This document shows, one piece after another, positions 62,088 to 64,000 of a stretch of DNA of 64,000 bases. The notes below the pieces were generated by a model. The model saw only the letters and a program-made list of their open reading frames with translations, was not told the DNA's origin and did no database searches. Source of the DNA: Amycolatopsis sp. DSM 110486 (GTDB taxonomy: Bacteria; Actinomycetota; Actinomycetes; Mycobacteriales; Pseudonocardiaceae); NCBI RefSeq assembly GCF_019468465.1, contig NZ_CP080519.1, positions 620,001 through 684,000 on the forward strand. Direction: 5' to 3'. Position 1 is the first letter of the stretch. Each line of letters begins with the position of its first letter. A program made the translations under genes and the position numbers.

Positions 62088-63029
62088 TCAGCCCGGTACG
62101 GCCACCGGGCTCACGTGAACGCAGGCCGCCCGATGGCCGGGTGCCGCCTCGGTGAGCGCCGGCCAGTCGGTCGTGCAGGCCGGTTCCGCGACCGGGCAGC
62201 GCGTGCGGAACCCGCAGCCGGACGGTGGGGCGGCCGGGTTGGGCAGGTCGCCGGAGAGCACGATGCGCTCGCGGCCCTGTCCCGGGGTCGCCGACAGCAG
62301 GGCCTCGGTGTACGGGTGGCGCGGGGTGGCCCACAACTCGCGCGCCGGGGCCAGTTCCACGACCCGGCCGAGGTACATCACGGCCACCCGGTCGGAGATG
62401 TGCTCCACCACGGCGAGGTCGTGGGAGATGAACAGGAACGCGACGCCGGTCTCGGCCTGCAGGTCGGCGAGCAGGTTGAGCACCTGGGCCTGCACGCTCT
62501 TGTCCAAAGCGGACACCGCTTCGTCGCACACGACCAGGTCCGGCCCCGTGGCCAGCGCGCGGGCGATCGCGACGCGCTGCAGCTGGCCGCCGGAGAGCTC
62601 GTGCGGGAACCGTTCCGCCTGCGCCGCGGTGAGCCCGACGCGCTCCAGCAGCTCCAGCACGCGCGGCCGGCGCGCACCGCGTTCGACCCCGTGCGCCCGG
62701 AGGTTGAACTCGATCGACTGGCGCACGCGCAGCCGGGGGTTCAGCGACGTCTGCGGGTTCTGGGGTACCACCTGCAGCCGGGCCCGCAGCGCTCGCATCC
62801 GCGGGCGGCTCAGCCCGGCCAGCGGCACGCCGTCGAACGTCACGGCGCCACTGTCCGGCGACAGCAGGCCCAGCAGCATCTTCCCGGTGGTGGACTTCCC
62901 GCAGCCGGACTCGCCGACCACGCCGAGTGTCTCTCCCTTGTGGACGGTCAGGGACACGTCGGAGACGGCCCGCACCCCGTTGCCGAACGTCTTGGTCAGG
63001 CCCTCGGCCTGCAGCAGCTCGTCGGCCAT
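62088..63029 (-). CDS. Oligopeptide/dipeptide ABC transporter ATP-binding protein (DppF type)
   Basis: A 313-aa ATPase. Walker [16 protein letters not shown]-loop [14 protein letters not shown], signature [15 protein letters not shown], Walker [13 protein letters not shown] and the H-loop ISHDLAVV are all present. The C-terminal OppD/OppF zinc-binding tail with Cys residues ([15 protein letters not shown]) is typical. The start ATG at 63029 overlaps the neighbouring ATPase stop by one base. Its permeases lie beyond the window. Confidence 0.92.
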   Translation of the reverse strand: MADELLQAEGLTKTFGNGVRAVSDVSLTVHKGETLGVVGESGCGKSTTGKMLLGLLSPDSGAVTFDGVPLAGLSRPRMRALRARLQVVPQNPQTSLNPRLRVRQSIEFNLRAHGVERGARRPRVLELLERVGLTAAQAERFPHELSGGQLQRVAIARALATGPDLVVCDEAVSALDKSVQAQVLNLLADLQAETGVAFLFISHDLAVVEHISDRVAVMYLGRVVELAPARELWATPRHPYTEALLSATPGQGRERIVLSGDLPNPAAPPSGCGFRTRCPVAEPACTTDWPALTEAAPGHRAACVHVSPVAVPG

Positions 63030-64000
63030 CACGCCACCACCGACGCCGGTTCCGGGTTCACCACGGGGCAGGCCGCCGACCGGTCCTCGGCCACAGCGGT
63101 CAGCGCGGGATCGGCCTCCGCGCACGACGGCCGGGCCTGGGGGCAGCGCGGGGCGAAGGCACAGCCGTCGGGGAACGCGCCGACCGCGGGCGGTGCCCCG
63201 ACGATCGAGTGCAGCGCGCCCCGGGCGACACCGGGCGTGGGCAGCGAGTCCAGCAGCCCGGCGGTGTACGGGTGGCGTGGGGCGGAGAGCACCTCGTGCG
63301 CGGGCCCTTCCTCGACGAGCCGGCCCGCGTACATCACGCCGACCCGGCCCCCGAAGTCCGCGGCGACGCCGACGTCGTGGGTGACCATCAGCACCGCCAT
63401 GCCGAGCCGCTGTTGCAGGTCGGCGATGAGCTCGAGGATCTGCGCCTGCACGGTCACGTCGAGTGCCGTGGTGGGCTCGTCGGCGATGAGCACCTGCGGG
63501 TCGCAGCTCACCGCGATCGCGATCACCGCGCGCTGGCGCATGCCGCCGGACAACTCGTGCGGATAGCTGCCGGCCACGCGTTTCGGGTCGGGGATGCCGA
63601 CCAGCGCCAGCAGTTCCTCGGCTCGCCGCCGGGCCGCGGTCTTCACGCGCTCCACGCCGTGAGCGGCCAGCACTTCGGCCAGTTGCGCTCCGATGCGGCG
63701 CAACGGGTCGAGAGCACCCGTGGGGTCCTGGGGCACCAGCGCAATCTGCCCGCCGCGGAGGTCGCGCAGCTGCGGCTCCGCGAGCCCGGTGAGCTCGCGG
63801 CCGCTCAGCCGCACGCTGCCACCGAGTTCGGCGGCGGATCCGTAGAGCCGCATGATCGAGCGGGCGGTCACGGACTTGCCGCTGCCGCTCTCGCCGAGCA
63901 GCATCATCGTCTCGCCGCGGCCGATGGTGAACGACACCCCGCGCACGACCTCGGTCCGGCGGTGCCGGGAGACGAACGTCGTGGTGAGATCCTCGACCGC
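63029..64000 (-). CDS. Oligopeptide/dipeptide ABC transporter ATP-binding protein (DppD type), 5' end outside window
   Basis: An open frame of 324 codons that continues past the right edge. The first visible residues ([24 protein letters not shown]) match the normal start region, so probably only a handful of residues are missing. Walker [15 protein letters not shown], signature [15 protein letters not shown], Walker [12 protein letters not shown] and [11 protein letters not shown] are intact. The C-terminal Cys tail [12 protein letters not shown] is present. It pairs with the DppF-type gene. Confidence 0.92.
   Translation of the reverse strand, partial: AVEDLTTTFVSRHRRTEVVRGVSFTIGRGETMMLLGESGSGKSVTARSIMRLYGSAAELGGSVRLSGRELTGLAEPQLRDLRGGQIALVPQDPTGALDPLRRIGAQLAEVLAAHGVERVKTAARRRAEELLALVGIPDPKRVAGSYPHELSGGMRQRAVIAIAVSCDPQVLIADEPTTALDVTVQAQILELIADLQQRLGMAVLMVTHDVGVAADFGGRVGVMYAGRLVEEGPAHEVLSAPRHPYTAGLLDSLPTPGVARGALHSIVGAPPAVGAFPDGCAFAPRCPQARPSCAEADPALTAVAEDRSAACPVVNPEPASVVA

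Noticed and set aside
1..64000. CRISPR arrays, tRNA or rRNA genes, IS elements or prophage genes
   Set aside because: No regularly spaced repeats, cloverleaf-like sequences, transposase or integrase motifs were found on reading through both strands.

Overview
The window is very GC-rich and densely coded. It has frequent GTG/TTG starts, stop-start overlaps of 1-8 bp, F420-type enzymes, a type VII secretion-like locus and a conserved smtB-zur / uppS-recO-era-ybeY-phoH-rsmE-dnaJ-hrcA block. That gene order matches the mycobacterial and Pseudonocardiaceae chromosome. I infer an actinomycete of the Pseudonocardiaceae, Amycolatopsis-like; the genus is inference. No rRNA, tRNA, IS element, phage or CRISPR array was seen.

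Layout. 1-16.8 kb is core genome: a partial secreted protein, then the zinc regulators smtB-zur, convergent with a permease/DUF1980 pair. A long leftward block follows: ybjN-like, uppS, recO, a membrane-protein quartet (two CD225/dispanin, RDD, DUF2752), era, a deaminase-like remnant, a CorC/HlyC protein, ybeY, phoH, HIT, rsmE, dnaJ2, hrcA. 16.8-20.2 kb is an accessory type VII secretion-like cassette: YbaB-like, EspC-like, a 416-aa WXG-like protein and two tandemly duplicated membrane proteins. A 34-bp perfect palindrome lies just upstream of it. 20.2-24.1 kb holds an aldo-keto reductase/SDR/TetR operon with a clear operator, and mmsA divergent from a PucR regulator. 25.9-29.6 kb holds an SSI-type protease inhibitor, a DUF4153 membrane protein and a two-component system.

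29.9-34.6 kb is a pyrimidine/hydantoin degradation operon: NCS1 permease, beta-ureidopropionase-like enzyme, dihydropyrimidinase and a TIGR03842-type F420 enzyme. The mmsA gene 6 kb away could take its product onward via malonate semialdehyde. 34.6-42 kb is a mixed accessory stretch: PNPOx-like protein, serine hydrolase, siderophore-interacting protein with an iron box, cytosine-deaminase-like amidohydrolase, SnoaL/TetR pair with operators, an MDR reductase and hemW.

42.3-48.0 kb is the assimilatory sulfate operon: sulfite reductase, a zinc-ribbon peptide, cysH, cysD, cysN and a sirohydrochlorin chelatase. A 28-aa leader peptide on what looks like a leaderless transcript precedes it. 48.0-54.3 kb has a frameshifted secreted protein, a crotonase, a barnase/barstar-like pair, an MDR enzyme, an alpha/beta hydrolase and an amino acid permease. 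54.3 kb to the end is a leftward operon with an oligopeptide-type ABC transporter (two ATPases and a lipoprotein), three different amidases, an MFS transporter and a small AtzG/GatC-like helper. Helper-like segments also appear on the MFS C-terminus and on one amidase N-terminus, which is the most distinctive architecture in the window.
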